From: CAZTME01 sp964614795
GTDB taxonomy: Bacteria; Patescibacteriota; Microgenomatia; UBA1400; PJMF01
DNA length: 5,044 nt
Assembly: GCA_964614795.1 (NCBI GenBank)
Contig: CAZTME010000077.1
Coordinates: forward strand, 1 to 5,044
Direction: 5' to 3'
Positions 1 through 5,044 of the stretch are shown here, piece after piece. A model generated the notes under the pieces. It was not told the DNA's origin, ran no database searches, and was given only the letters and a program-made list of their open reading frames with translations. Position numbers and translations under genes: made by a program. Within the stretch, counting starts at the first letter, position 1. Each line of letters begins with the position of its first letter.

Positions 1-807
1 AATAATGGTCATGGAGAGGTTGGCAAGCTTGCCCGCGCGCCTCAAAACCTCACCTTCTTCCAGAAAAAAACGATTTACCGCATAATGCAACATAATCCTT
101 GTGCCAGCAATCATTTGCTCATTCACCTCTTGCCAATTAATCGGTCTGATTTTCCTCCAATAAATAGTACCCAATGGATACTCCCAATTAATGATTGCGG
201 CCGTCACTTGTTGCTTGATGTTTAAAGAACCTTGTTCAAACAATTCAAATAGTTGGGACAAAATTGAGTTATTCAAGTTAATTTTCAAATCTTTCAAAGC
301 AGCTTCTCTGCTCTTCCACAATTCCAGGCGTTGTTCTTTTAATGAATCTTGAGAAGAAATTAACCAATCCGAGTCTTCACTTCTGGCAAGAAATACTCCA
401 TGTACAACCAAATGTTTAATTCTTTCTGGATAATATGAAGCATAAAGCAATGCTAAAGTTGATCCCCAACTACTGCCAAACATGGTCCATTTCTCCACTG
501 ACAAATGATCTCGTAATTTTTCGATATCATCAAGCAAATTGACAGTAGAATTATCATTAATTTCTCCACTGGGTAAAGACCGACCACAACCTCTTTGATC
601 AAAGAGAATAATTCTGTACTGATCTGGATCAAAAAAATTACGATGTGAAGACTTGCTTTGCGAGCCGGGCCCGCCATGAACATAGACCACTGGCAAGCCG
701 TGCGGATTGCCGGCTTGACTATAATAAATAGCATGATGCTCACTCACCACGAGTCTGCCTTCATCAAAAATTGGTGTTTCAAAATTTTTTTTCCCCTGAT
801 TTTTCAT
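1..807 (-). CDS. pip: Proline iminopeptidase (S33 alpha/beta hydrolase), 3' end outside window
   Basis: This gene reads from an ATG at 807 leftward and stays open for 269 codons to the window edge. Its N-terminus has the iminopeptidase pattern: a short lead (SEHHAIYYSQAGNP, residues 22-35), then the oxyanion motif HGGPG at 44-48, DQRGCGRS at 70-77 and the nucleophile elbow GSSWGS with the probable catalytic Ser113. The family enzymes remove N-terminal proline from peptides in the cytosol, and no signal peptide is visible here. Family members are about 310-320 residues, so roughly 45 are missing; these should hold the catalytic Asp (expected just after the last visible residues) and His. No clear Shine-Dalgarno sequence precedes the ATG. 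It is divergent from the lipoprotein gene at 882 and need not share its function. Another S33 peptidase of the same fold is the only serious alternative. Confidence 0.93.
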   Translation of the reverse strand, partial: MKNQGKKNFETPIFDEGRLVVSEHHAIYYSQAGNPHGLPVVYVHGGPGSQSKSSHRNFFDPDQYRIILFDQRGCGRSLPSGEINDNSTVNLLDDIEKLRDHLSVEKWTMFGSSWGSTLALLYASYYPERIKHLVVHGVFLARSEDSDWLISSQDSLKEQRLELWKSREAALKDLKINLNNSILSQLFELFEQGSLNIKQQVTAAIINWEYPLGTIYWRKIRPINWQEVNEQMIAGTRIMLHYAVNRFFLEEGEVLRRAGKLANLSMTII

Positions 808-881
808 AATTTATTTTCTTTCAATCCGCATTTTTTTCCGCTTGTCATTTCGCAAACATTCATAGTATAACCTGCCTACTT
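808..881. promoter_or_regulatory. Divergent intergenic spacer between pip and the DUF4430 gene
   Basis: These 74 nt separate two divergent start codons and must carry the promoters of both genes unless those lie inside the neighbouring coding sequences. The rightward promoter is listed separately. For pip, a minus-strand TATACT at 863-868 could serve as a -10 and would give a leader of about 50 nt, but the corresponding -35 would lie at or inside the start of the lipoprotein gene and is poor. If both are used, the two promoters overlap and may compete. Confidence 0.35.
842..871 (+). promoter_or_regulatory. Probable sigma70-type promoter of the DUF4430 lipoprotein gene
   Basis: TTGTCA at 842-847 (5 of 6 matches to the -35 consensus) and TATAAC at 866-871 (5 of 6 to the -10) are 18 nt apart. 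A start point about 7 nt after the -10 would fall near 878, only about 4 nt before the ATG at 882. The region in front of this ATG (CCTGCCTACTT) contains no Shine-Dalgarno sequence, which agrees with a near-leaderless mRNA. The motifs are visible; promoter activity is inferred. Confidence 0.45.
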
Positions 882-1373
882 ATGAAAAAAACCATAATCT
901 CTGTTGCACAATATTTTTCGCTGAAATCCACAATTATTAGTCTTTTTGTAATTTCTTCCTCGATTATTCTATCCGGTTGCATACCACAAGCAAATGTACC
1001 CAATGAACAATCAAGTAATAGTCAAGTCATTGACGAACAAAATCAAGTCGGAGATGAAAATCAAGTTGTTCAAGAACAATCTTCAACAGTAATCGCTCCG
1101 GAAATTTTTGTTTTAACCGCAGAAGAAGACGGAGTTACAGCTCAAGAATTGTTAGAAGAAAACGCTTCAGTTCAAACCAAGTCTTTTGGAGAAGCCGGTG
1201 AATTTATTGAAAGCATTAATGGTCTTACTGGAAATGAAAAATCTTATTGGGCGTTTTACGTAAATGATGAATATGCCATGCAAGCAGCCAATAAAACCAT
1301 ACTCAAGAAAGGTGATGTGGTAAAGTTTGTTTACACGCCTGTAGATGACTCAACTATGGAAAAATTGGAGTAA
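882..1373 (+). CDS. DUF4430 (transcobalamin C-terminal-like) domain lipoprotein
   Basis: A 163-residue predicted lipoprotein. It begins with a lysine start (MKKT) and a hydrophobic stretch at about 18-31, ending in the lipobox LSGC with Cys33 as the lipidation site, so it should be membrane-anchored outside the cytoplasm. Residues 34-70 are a low-complexity linker rich in Gln, Asn, Glu, Ser and Val, including two copies of the hexapeptide pattern NQVxxE (54-59, 60-65). Residues about 75-154 match the DUF4430 pattern: a glycine-rich entry (FGEAGEFIESINGL), the core YWAFYVNDE (122-130) and a closing KKGDVVKFVYTP (142-153). This fold resembles the C-terminal domain of transcobalamin and intrinsic factor, and bacterial members often accompany ECF-type vitamin transporters. 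The ligand cannot be read from the sequence. The next gene on this strand encodes a DUF6580 membrane protein, which may be its partner. Confidence 0.85.
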   Translation: MKKTIISVAQYFSLKSTIISLFVISSSIILSGCIPQANVPNEQSSNSQVIDEQNQVGDENQVVQEQSSTVIAPEIFVLTAEEDGVTAQELLEENASVQTKSFGEAGEFIESINGLTGNEKSYWAFYVNDEYAMQAANKTILKKGDVVKFVYTPVDDSTMEKLE

Positions 1374-1639
1374 ATATACCCATTTGGTTCAAGGTTTAAT
1401 TCGAGAAAATAGACTTGTCGCGTAATAAGAAGATGAATTATTTAGAAATAGATTTTTAACATTTAAACCGCTTGAGAGCGATGACAACTAATGTTAATTG
1501 AAGAACCAAACAACAGAGGGAAATTAAAAAAAGCTGGGAAACTCAATTGTGTTTTATTGTGCGATAAATCTACCAATCTTTGCAGATTCATAGATAGTCC
1601 ACATGAATTGAATAATTATATGCAAGAAACTGAGATCAG
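1374..1639 (+). other. 266-nt non-coding gap with nested inverted repeats (possible structured RNA)
   Basis: No open frame of useful length is seen. TTTGGTTC (1383-1390) pairs perfectly with GAACCAAA (1503-1510). Just inside, GGTTTAA (1393-1399) pairs with TTAAACC (1463-1469). Next comes a small hairpin CGCT-TGAG-AGCG (1469-1480, sharing one base with the previous arm), then an imperfect repeat at 1485-1500. Together they could form a three- or four-way junction closed by the outer 8-bp stem. Such stems can arise by chance in A+T-rich DNA of this size, so this is only a candidate leader or intercistronic RNA. I see no match to known riboswitch cores (cobalamin, TPP, FMN) and no clear terminator after the lipoprotein gene. 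No good promoter is evident for the gene at 1640; the A+T-rich stretch at 1609-1621 could hold a -10. Confidence 0.35.
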
Positions 1640-2170
1640 ATGAAAATAAGTAAAAATGCTCTTACCAAAAATTTCAATCAAACCTTAACTGCAGTTTTAG
1701 TTTTCACGTCCCGATTAGGTTTTTTACCGGCAAATTTTAATCCTATGGGAAGTTTTGGGTTTTTTGGCAATCCTTGGTTATTTTTTTTATCAATAATTGT
1801 TTTTGATCAATTTGTTGGCGGTCGCTACCCGGGCTTTCATATTACCTACCTTGCTTTTGCCAGCTATCCATTTTTTGGTTGGCTTTCTAGAAAAATGACA
1901 ACACGCTGGAGTGGAATTACATGGCTCTTAATTCCCTTTGCTTCATTTTCTTTCTTTCTAATTTCCAATTTGGGCGTGTGGTGGTATTGGTATCCAAAAA
2001 ATCTTGAAGGACTGTTACTTTGTTTTACTCTTGCCCTACCTTTCTATCAGCGAACTTTATTGGGAGATCTCTTCTTTGGCTGGGGTTACTTAATAGTAAA
2101 AATGTTCAGTAAGGATTTTTCGTTTTTAAATCAATTCCAGCTAATTTTTTCTAAACTCCTGCATACTTGA
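1640..2170 (+). CDS. DUF6580 family integral membrane protein (putative transport protein)
   Basis: A 176-residue, strongly hydrophobic protein with about five membrane segments (roughly 36-60, 64-82, 92-113, 121-136, 140-155). The hallmarks of DUF6580 are present in order: RLGFLPANFNPMG (25-37) near the N-terminus, a D..VGG..PGFH stretch (56-67) in the first loop, SNLGVWWYWYPKNLEGLLLCF (109-129), and ALPFYQRTLLGD (132-143). Its length is typical for the family, so it looks complete. The family is annotated as putative transport proteins and resembles small S-component-like permeases; no substrate is established. The ATG at 1640 is the only sensible start, because an in-frame TGA lies two codons upstream; GAGA at 1632-1635 is a weak ribosome-binding site. 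It lies 266 nt after the DUF4430 lipoprotein gene on the same strand. Its last 20 bp overlap the convergent gene that ends at 2151. Confidence 0.85.
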   Translation: MKISKNALTKNFNQTLTAVLVFTSRLGFLPANFNPMGSFGFFGNPWLFFLSIIVFDQFVGGRYPGFHITYLAFASYPFFGWLSRKMTTRWSGITWLLIPFASFSFFLISNLGVWWYWYPKNLEGLLLCFTLALPFYQRTLLGDLFFGWGYLIVKMFSKDFSFLNQFQLIFSKLLHT

Positions 2171-2465
2171 CCATTAAAAGTTCTTCCTCTTGATCCAAAA
2201 TCCTTAACGCCTCTTCAACTTTCTTCTGAGCCTCGCGTAACTGTGGTTTTTTTGAATAATTAGGTTGATTGGCCATTTTTGCCCACTGCAAACGCAACTG
2301 TTTACGGCGATTGATAATCGCTTGACAGATGTATTGATATTGCACATGAGAATCCAAATCTTTCCACTCTGCGAATTGATTGAGCTGATCTTCGTTGAAA
2401 ACACCTAAATTAATGGCTTCTTGCAATGAAATTGCATTTGCCATTTTTCCAGAAGAATTATTCAT
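2151..2465 (-). CDS. Uncharacterised 104-residue helical protein, last gene of the carotenoid operon
   Basis: I do not recognise this protein. It is 104 residues, soluble, without a signal peptide or membrane segment, and appears largely alpha-helical. Residues 12-30 (ISLQEAINLGVFNEDQLNQ) look like a small helix-turn-helix bundle element. The middle (51-67) is rich in Arg, Lys and Gln, and the end (75-98) is charged and heptad-like (LREAQKKVEEALRILDQEEELL), a possible short coiled coil. The ATG at 2465 lies 2 nt after the stop of the prenyl synthase gene and is preceded by a purine-rich GAGAGAAG inside that gene, which suggests translational coupling. A second ATG at 2444 (Met8) is possible. 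The placement suggests a role tied to isoprenoid synthesis, but it could simply be a passenger. Its 3' end overlaps the convergent DUF6580 gene by 20 bp. Confidence 0.8.
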   Translation of the reverse strand: MNNSSGKMANAISLQEAINLGVFNEDQLNQFAEWKDLDSHVQYQYICQAIINRRKQLRLQWAKMANQPNYSKKPQLREAQKKVEEALRILDQEEELLMVKYAGV

Positions 2466-2467
2466 GC

Positions 2468-3541
2468 TTACTTCTCTCTTTGTACTACAAAAAACATCAC
2501 TTGCTTCAAAACATCTTGAGCTTGCTCGGGTATCGCTAATTTAGCTATTTGTTTTTCAATTGTTACCATTCTTTTTTCAACCATTTGAGAAACTTCAATT
2601 CTTACCCCACTTTCTTCAACGGTCTTTTTAAACAACTCAATTTGCTCATCACTTGCCAACTCGTTACCAAAGGCTTGCCAACATTTATCTTCGGAAGAAG
2701 TTCGTTCTTTTAACAAAGCCCAATAAAAAGTTTTTTTGCCCTCAATAATGTCTGAAATAGATGATTTACCCGTTTTTTCACTATCACCAAAAATACCCAA
2801 CTCATCATCTCGAATTTGAAAAAGCACACCAATGTCTTCTGCAATTTGACCCACCTTTGAAACTGTTTCATAGGTTGCATCAGACAAAGAAACAGCCATT
2901 TTAGCCGGCCAACGCAAAGAATAACAAGCGGATTTGGCTCTAATCATGTTTTCAATCGTTTGCAAACTCACTTGATTTTCATCTTTAAAAGCACTTAAAC
3001 GCACGTCCTCGATTTGCCCCAAAGCCAATTGTTGAAGTTCGCGCATCGTTAAAAACTGAGCTCGAGTTGCTTTTTCAAGACTAGTTTTTTGAAGAAAACG
3101 CAACATCACTTCACCGGCTAGGAAAAACAAACTATCCGCTACGTAAATGGCTACATGATCCGCCACATGGGCTACGTCCCGATATTTTTTTGAAAGATGT
3201 GAGCGCAAATCAAAATGCAAGGTGGAATAACCTCGACGCAGCTGCGCTTTATCTGTCACGTCATCCTGCATGAGAATGCCATAACCATAAATTTCCAAAC
3301 TCATGGCAGCATCCAACAGAACCGCTCTGTCTACTCCCATTGCCAAACCCAACTCCATAGCCAAGCAACCTCGCATTTGCTTGCCCAAATTTACCCGATT
3401 AGCCACAAAATTATGCAAAAAATCATCAAGATCAAATTTATACTCTAATTGAGAAAAAAATGTATTTATTTCGTTAGCGATTGAGTTGCTCAACAATTCT
3501 CGGTGAGAAAAAATTTGCAAACTTGAGTTCATAAACCTCAT
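2468..3541 (-). CDS. crtE: Trans-isoprenyl diphosphate synthase (GGPP synthase-like)
   Basis: This is a polyprenyl synthetase-family enzyme (357 residues; family about 300-360). It would extend an allylic diphosphate with isopentenyl diphosphate in the cytosol. Visible motifs are GKQMRG (53-58, the IPP-binding GKxxR), the first Asp-rich motif DDVTD (93-97) followed by RR (102-103), Lys203, the FQIRDDELG segment (241-249, second Asp-rich motif with Gly replacing the last Asp), and TGKSSISDIIEGKKT (257-271). DDxxG in the second motif is also seen in archaeal and actinobacterial IdsA-type enzymes. The residue before the first motif is Gln92 instead of the common His, and position -5 is Gly88 rather than an aromatic, so product length (C20 or longer) is uncertain. 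The gene lies 2 nt after the crtB-like gene. Met4 (3532) may be the true start: it has AGGA 9 nt upstream, whereas the ATG at 3541 has no usable ribosome-binding site. The symbol rests on context. Confidence 0.88.
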   Translation of the reverse strand: MRFMNSSLQIFSHRELLSNSIANEINTFFSQLEYKFDLDDFLHNFVANRVNLGKQMRGCLAMELGLAMGVDRAVLLDAAMSLEIYGYGILMQDDVTDKAQLRRGYSTLHFDLRSHLSKKYRDVAHVADHVAIYVADSLFFLAGEVMLRFLQKTSLEKATRAQFLTMRELQQLALGQIEDVRLSAFKDENQVSLQTIENMIRAKSACYSLRWPAKMAVSLSDATYETVSKVGQIAEDIGVLFQIRDDELGIFGDSEKTGKSSISDIIEGKKTFYWALLKERTSSEDKCWQAFGNELASDEQIELFKKTVEESGVRIEVSQMVEKRMVTIEKQIAKLAIPEQAQDVLKQVMFFVVQREK

Positions 3542-3543
3542 TC

Positions 3544-4560
3544 CTAAAATTTAAAAATTAACTCCAGCCAAATTCGAAAACCTCTAAAAATCACTTTAAT
3601 TTTAGATGGCTTAAGTTTTTTTAGCCAAACTAAATTTGGTCTTTGGGCAAGAACTTCCGCCGTCCAATCATACATCTCACTCGCTAGTGAAACCGGAAGA
3701 AGCAACGAAAATGGTAAATACCAAAAACCCTCCTTGGCTTCAAGCATCCAACGAGCATATCTACCTATTTGAGATTGAAGATAGGCGGAAAAACCATAGG
3801 GATTAAGACCGGCTTCTTTTGAAGAAATAGACTGCAAATGAAAAGCATGTAATTCTGCAACCGGCAAATAAGTTCTACCCAATTTTTCATCTTCAGCCAC
3901 ATCTCTGATCATATTAATAAACTGCATGGCTCTGCCCAACATACGCGCACTTGACCACGAGTTATTTGGCAACTCAAAAATTTGTGCCAACATCAAACCA
4001 ATTACTTCTGCACTGCCATACATGTAGGTGATGGTTTCCTCAATCGTGTAATATTTTTGCTTGAATAAATCCAATTCCATGGCGCAAAGAAACGCCTCTA
4101 CCCAGTCAATCTTGATTTTTTTCTCAAGAATTAGCTCCACAAATGAATTAATCACTTCAGGCCACACCTCACTGGGTAAAGTTTTTACCACACTTTTGAA
4201 TAATTGTTCATCGGCTTGATTAATTGATAAGTTTGATTGATCATTTAAAAGTGCAGATTTAATTAGGTCCAACTTGTTTCGACCGCTCCATCGGCGAAGA
4301 TATTTTTCAAGCAGAAGTTGCTCTGCTTTTTCCAAATGGTGCTTTTGCTTGAAGAGAGTTAGCCAAAAAAGTTCGCAAAATTCATAAAAATCATCCTTTT
4401 GCGCCGGTTGAGCATCAACAAAATCATCTGCCACTCGCACAAACGCATAAAGGGTGAAAACCTGTTCTTTAATCTTCTTTGGAAAAAATAAACTTGAAGT
4501 GTAGTAGGTGGTACTTCCACGTTCAAAAATTGAGTTAAATAATTGTTGGTGTGTTGGCAT
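3544..4560 (-). CDS. crtB: Phytoene/squalene synthase family enzyme (CrtB-like)
   Basis: A 338-residue head-to-head prenyl transferase that would join two prenyl diphosphates, most likely GGPP to phytoene, at the inner face of the membrane. The family motifs occur in order: GSTTYY (15-20, equivalent to GSkSFY), YAFVRVADDFVD (38-49) with the first Asp-rich site DDFVD (45-49), YMYGSAEVIGLML (179-191), and LGRAMQFINMIRDVAEDEKLGRTYLP (208-233) with the second DxxxD at 220-224. Length is normal and no motif is broken. The YMxGSAEVxGLM form is typical of archaeal and some bacterial phytoene synthases. There is no membrane anchor or sign of an NADPH-dependent second step, which argues against true squalene synthase, but an HpnC/HpnD-type or C30 activity cannot be excluded. 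It is the first gene of a three-gene operon. GAGG at 4569-4572 lies 8 nt before the ATG. Confidence 0.92.
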   Translation of the reverse strand: MPTHQQLFNSIFERGSTTYYTSSLFFPKKIKEQVFTLYAFVRVADDFVDAQPAQKDDFYEFCELFWLTLFKQKHHLEKAEQLLLEKYLRRWSGRNKLDLIKSALLNDQSNLSINQADEQLFKSVVKTLPSEVWPEVINSFVELILEKKIKIDWVEAFLCAMELDLFKQKYYTIEETITYMYGSAEVIGLMLAQIFELPNNSWSSARMLGRAMQFINMIRDVAEDEKLGRTYLPVAELHAFHLQSISSKEAGLNPYGFSAYLQSQIGRYARWMLEAKEGFWYLPFSLLLPVSLASEMYDWTAEVLAQRPNLVWLKKLKPSKIKVIFRGFRIWLELIFKF

Positions 4561-4573
4561 TGATCAAACCTCG

Positions 4574-4602
4574 ATTATACCAACAATCAAGTCAATTGTC
4601 CG
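4574..4602 (-). promoter_or_regulatory. Probable sigma70-type promoter of the crtB-crtE operon
   Basis: On the minus strand, a perfect TATAAT (4574-4579) is preceded after 17 nt by CGGACA (4597-4602; 4 of 6 matches to the -35). Transcription would begin near 4566-4568, about 6-8 nt before the ATG at 4560. In that case the GAGG at 4569-4572 would be just upstream of, or at, the transcript start, and might not work as a ribosome-binding site. An alternative, TTGACT at 4590-4595, is too close to this -10 to pair with it. Confidence 0.5.
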
Positions 4603-4673
4603 ATTTTGACTAAAAATTAAACCAAGATAAATTTTTAATTTTAAATTGAGTGTTTTGATTTTCGCTTAAGCCG

Positions 4674-4844
4674 ATTTTGTGAAAATCCTTCATTTTGGTG
4701 CAAATTTCCTCAAGAAGAAAAATTAACTAATTGGTAGGATTGAAATGGAGGGTCTGACATTTTGGTTTTTATCTTTTATGCTGATTTAATGAGGATTTTT
4801 AATTTTGTGATCTTGATTTTACTCAAGAAGAAAAATCTAATGGT
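4674..4844 (+). repeat. Degenerate two-copy direct repeat
   Basis: Two copies of a module lie in the same order. Copy 1 (4674-4735) has ATTTTGTGA at 4674-4682, CTCAAGAAGAAAAAT at 4709-4723 and CTAATTGGT at 4727-4735. Copy 2 (4802-4844) has ATTTTGTGA at 4802-4810, the identical 15-mer at 4822-4836 and CTAATGGT at 4837-4844. The 15-mers are exact matches 113 bp apart. A shorter repeat, CATTTTGGT, occurs at 4691-4699 and 4758-4766. This looks like an old local duplication in non-coding DNA or paired regulatory sites. Confidence 0.6.
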
Positions 4845-4893
4845 CAATATTAGACAAGTCTATTATTGAAGAAATTATAGTTTTTATTGATTT

Positions 4894-4928
4894 GCATTTC
4901 TCAAATGCCCAAAAATATCTGATCAGAT
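4894..4928. promoter_or_regulatory. Hairpin plus 12-bp perfect palindrome (possible operator)
   Basis: GCATTT-CTC-AAATGC (4894-4908) is a perfect 6-bp inverted repeat around a 3-nt loop. Nine nt later ATCTGATCAGAT (4917-4928) is a perfect 12-bp palindrome of the kind bound by dimeric regulators. No U-tract follows the hairpin on either strand, so it does not look like an intrinsic terminator. The palindrome is about 360 nt from the crtB start, so it may serve a gene to the right of the window. No regulator is identified. Confidence 0.3.
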
Positions 4929-5044
4929 GAAGTATATTTCTTGGAGCAAATGACAAAATGGGAGTGAGCTATTTGAAATTCATGCTGAGCGAACAGAAAC
5001 TTCCTGCAATCTGAAGATCGGGGATCTGGATTGGGAAGGTTAAA

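Larger units (their letters stand above)
4561..5044. other. 484-nt region without a convincing gene
   Basis: The stretch upstream of the crt operon is highly A+T-rich, with only short open frames that lack codon or motif support. Contents that can be named are the operon promoter, an A/T-only inverted repeat (AAAATTAAA 4613-4621 and TTTAATTTT 4634-4642), a short hairpin GATTTT-GTG-AAAATC (4673-4687), the duplicated module (4674-4844), the hairpin GCATTT-CTC-AAATGC (4894-4908), the palindrome at 4917-4928 and a small inverted repeat AGATC-GGG-GATCT (5015-5027). It probably contains control sequences for the crt operon and for a gene beyond the right edge. Confidence 0.5.

Noticed and set aside
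453..743. Open frame on the minus strand (96 codons)
   Set aside because: It lies in another frame of the iminopeptidase gene, whose frame carries the family motifs.
658..870. Open frame on the plus strand (70 codons)
   Set aside because: It is antisense to the iminopeptidase start and shows no domain pattern.
1374..1639. Cobalamin riboswitch, expected from the DUF4430/DUF6580 context
   Set aside because: I looked for the conserved B12-box core and the GCCACUG-like and CCCGCaACUGU segments on this strand and found no adequate match.
2101..2150. Terminator for the crt operon
   Set aside because: Only a weak GATTT/AAATC pairing is present, with no clear G+C stem and U-tract.
2168..2170. UGA recoding to glycine, as in Gracilibacteria and SR1
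   Set aside because: The DUF6580 protein is complete at this TGA with normal family length, and no recognised gene has an internal TGA, so the standard code suffices.
2204..2404. Second minus-strand frame (66 codons)
   Set aside because: It is an alternative frame inside the 104-residue gene, which has the better start context and operon spacing.
3215..3448. Plus-strand frame (77 codons) inside crtE
   Set aside because: It is antisense to the conserved first Asp-rich region of the prenyl synthase and is a shadow.
4958..5014. Short plus-strand frame after GGAG (18 codons)
   Set aside because: It is too short, the GGAG spacing of 11 nt is poor and nothing supports translation.
4901..5044. 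Minus-strand frame open to the right edge (47 codons), possible end of another gene
   Set aside because: The stretch has no recognisable motif, poor protein-like character and lies in A+T-rich sequence with palindromes; an edge-open frame of this size is expected by chance.

Overview
The window comes from an A+T-rich bacterial genome with compact gene packing: 2-nt gaps inside an operon and a convergent 3' overlap. A Gram-positive-like or candidate-phylum bacterium would fit. The lipoprotein signal and standard bacterial promoter elements show it is bacterial. I cannot name the lineage; Patescibacteria/CPR is only a guess. No rRNA, tRNA, CRISPR array or transposase is visible.

Left part (1-1373): a proline iminopeptidase gene runs leftward off the window edge. 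It has the HGGPG and GSSWGS motifs and lacks its C-terminal end here. Divergent from it, across a 74-nt spacer, is a small lipoprotein with a C-terminal DUF4430 (transcobalamin C-terminal-like) domain. Its best promoter lies so close to the ATG that the transcript would be almost leaderless.

Middle part (1374-2170): a 266-nt non-coding gap contains nested inverted repeats that could fold into a multi-branched RNA. It is followed by a small polytopic membrane protein of the DUF6580 'putative transport protein' family. A DUF4430 lipoprotein beside a DUF6580 membrane protein suggests a binding-protein and permease-like pair for a small molecule. This is inference.

Right part (2151-4560, minus strand): a three-gene operon with 2-nt gaps encodes a phytoene/squalene synthase-family enzyme (crtB-like), a trans-isoprenyl diphosphate synthase (crtE/idsA-like) and an unrecognised 104-residue helical protein. 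The synthase would make a prenyl diphosphate of unresolved chain length, probably GGPP, and the CrtB-like enzyme would condense two of them head to head into phytoene or a related C30-C50 product. No desaturase or cyclase gene is present in the window. The last gene of the operon overlaps the DUF6580 gene tail to tail by 20 bp.

Right edge (4561-5044): 484 nt with no convincing gene. It holds the likely operon promoter (perfect TATAAT), a degenerate duplicated module, a 12-bp perfect palindrome and a small hairpin.

The strongest leads for something undescribed are the DUF4430/DUF6580 pair with its possible structured RNA, and the unknown protein translationally coupled to the prenyl synthase.
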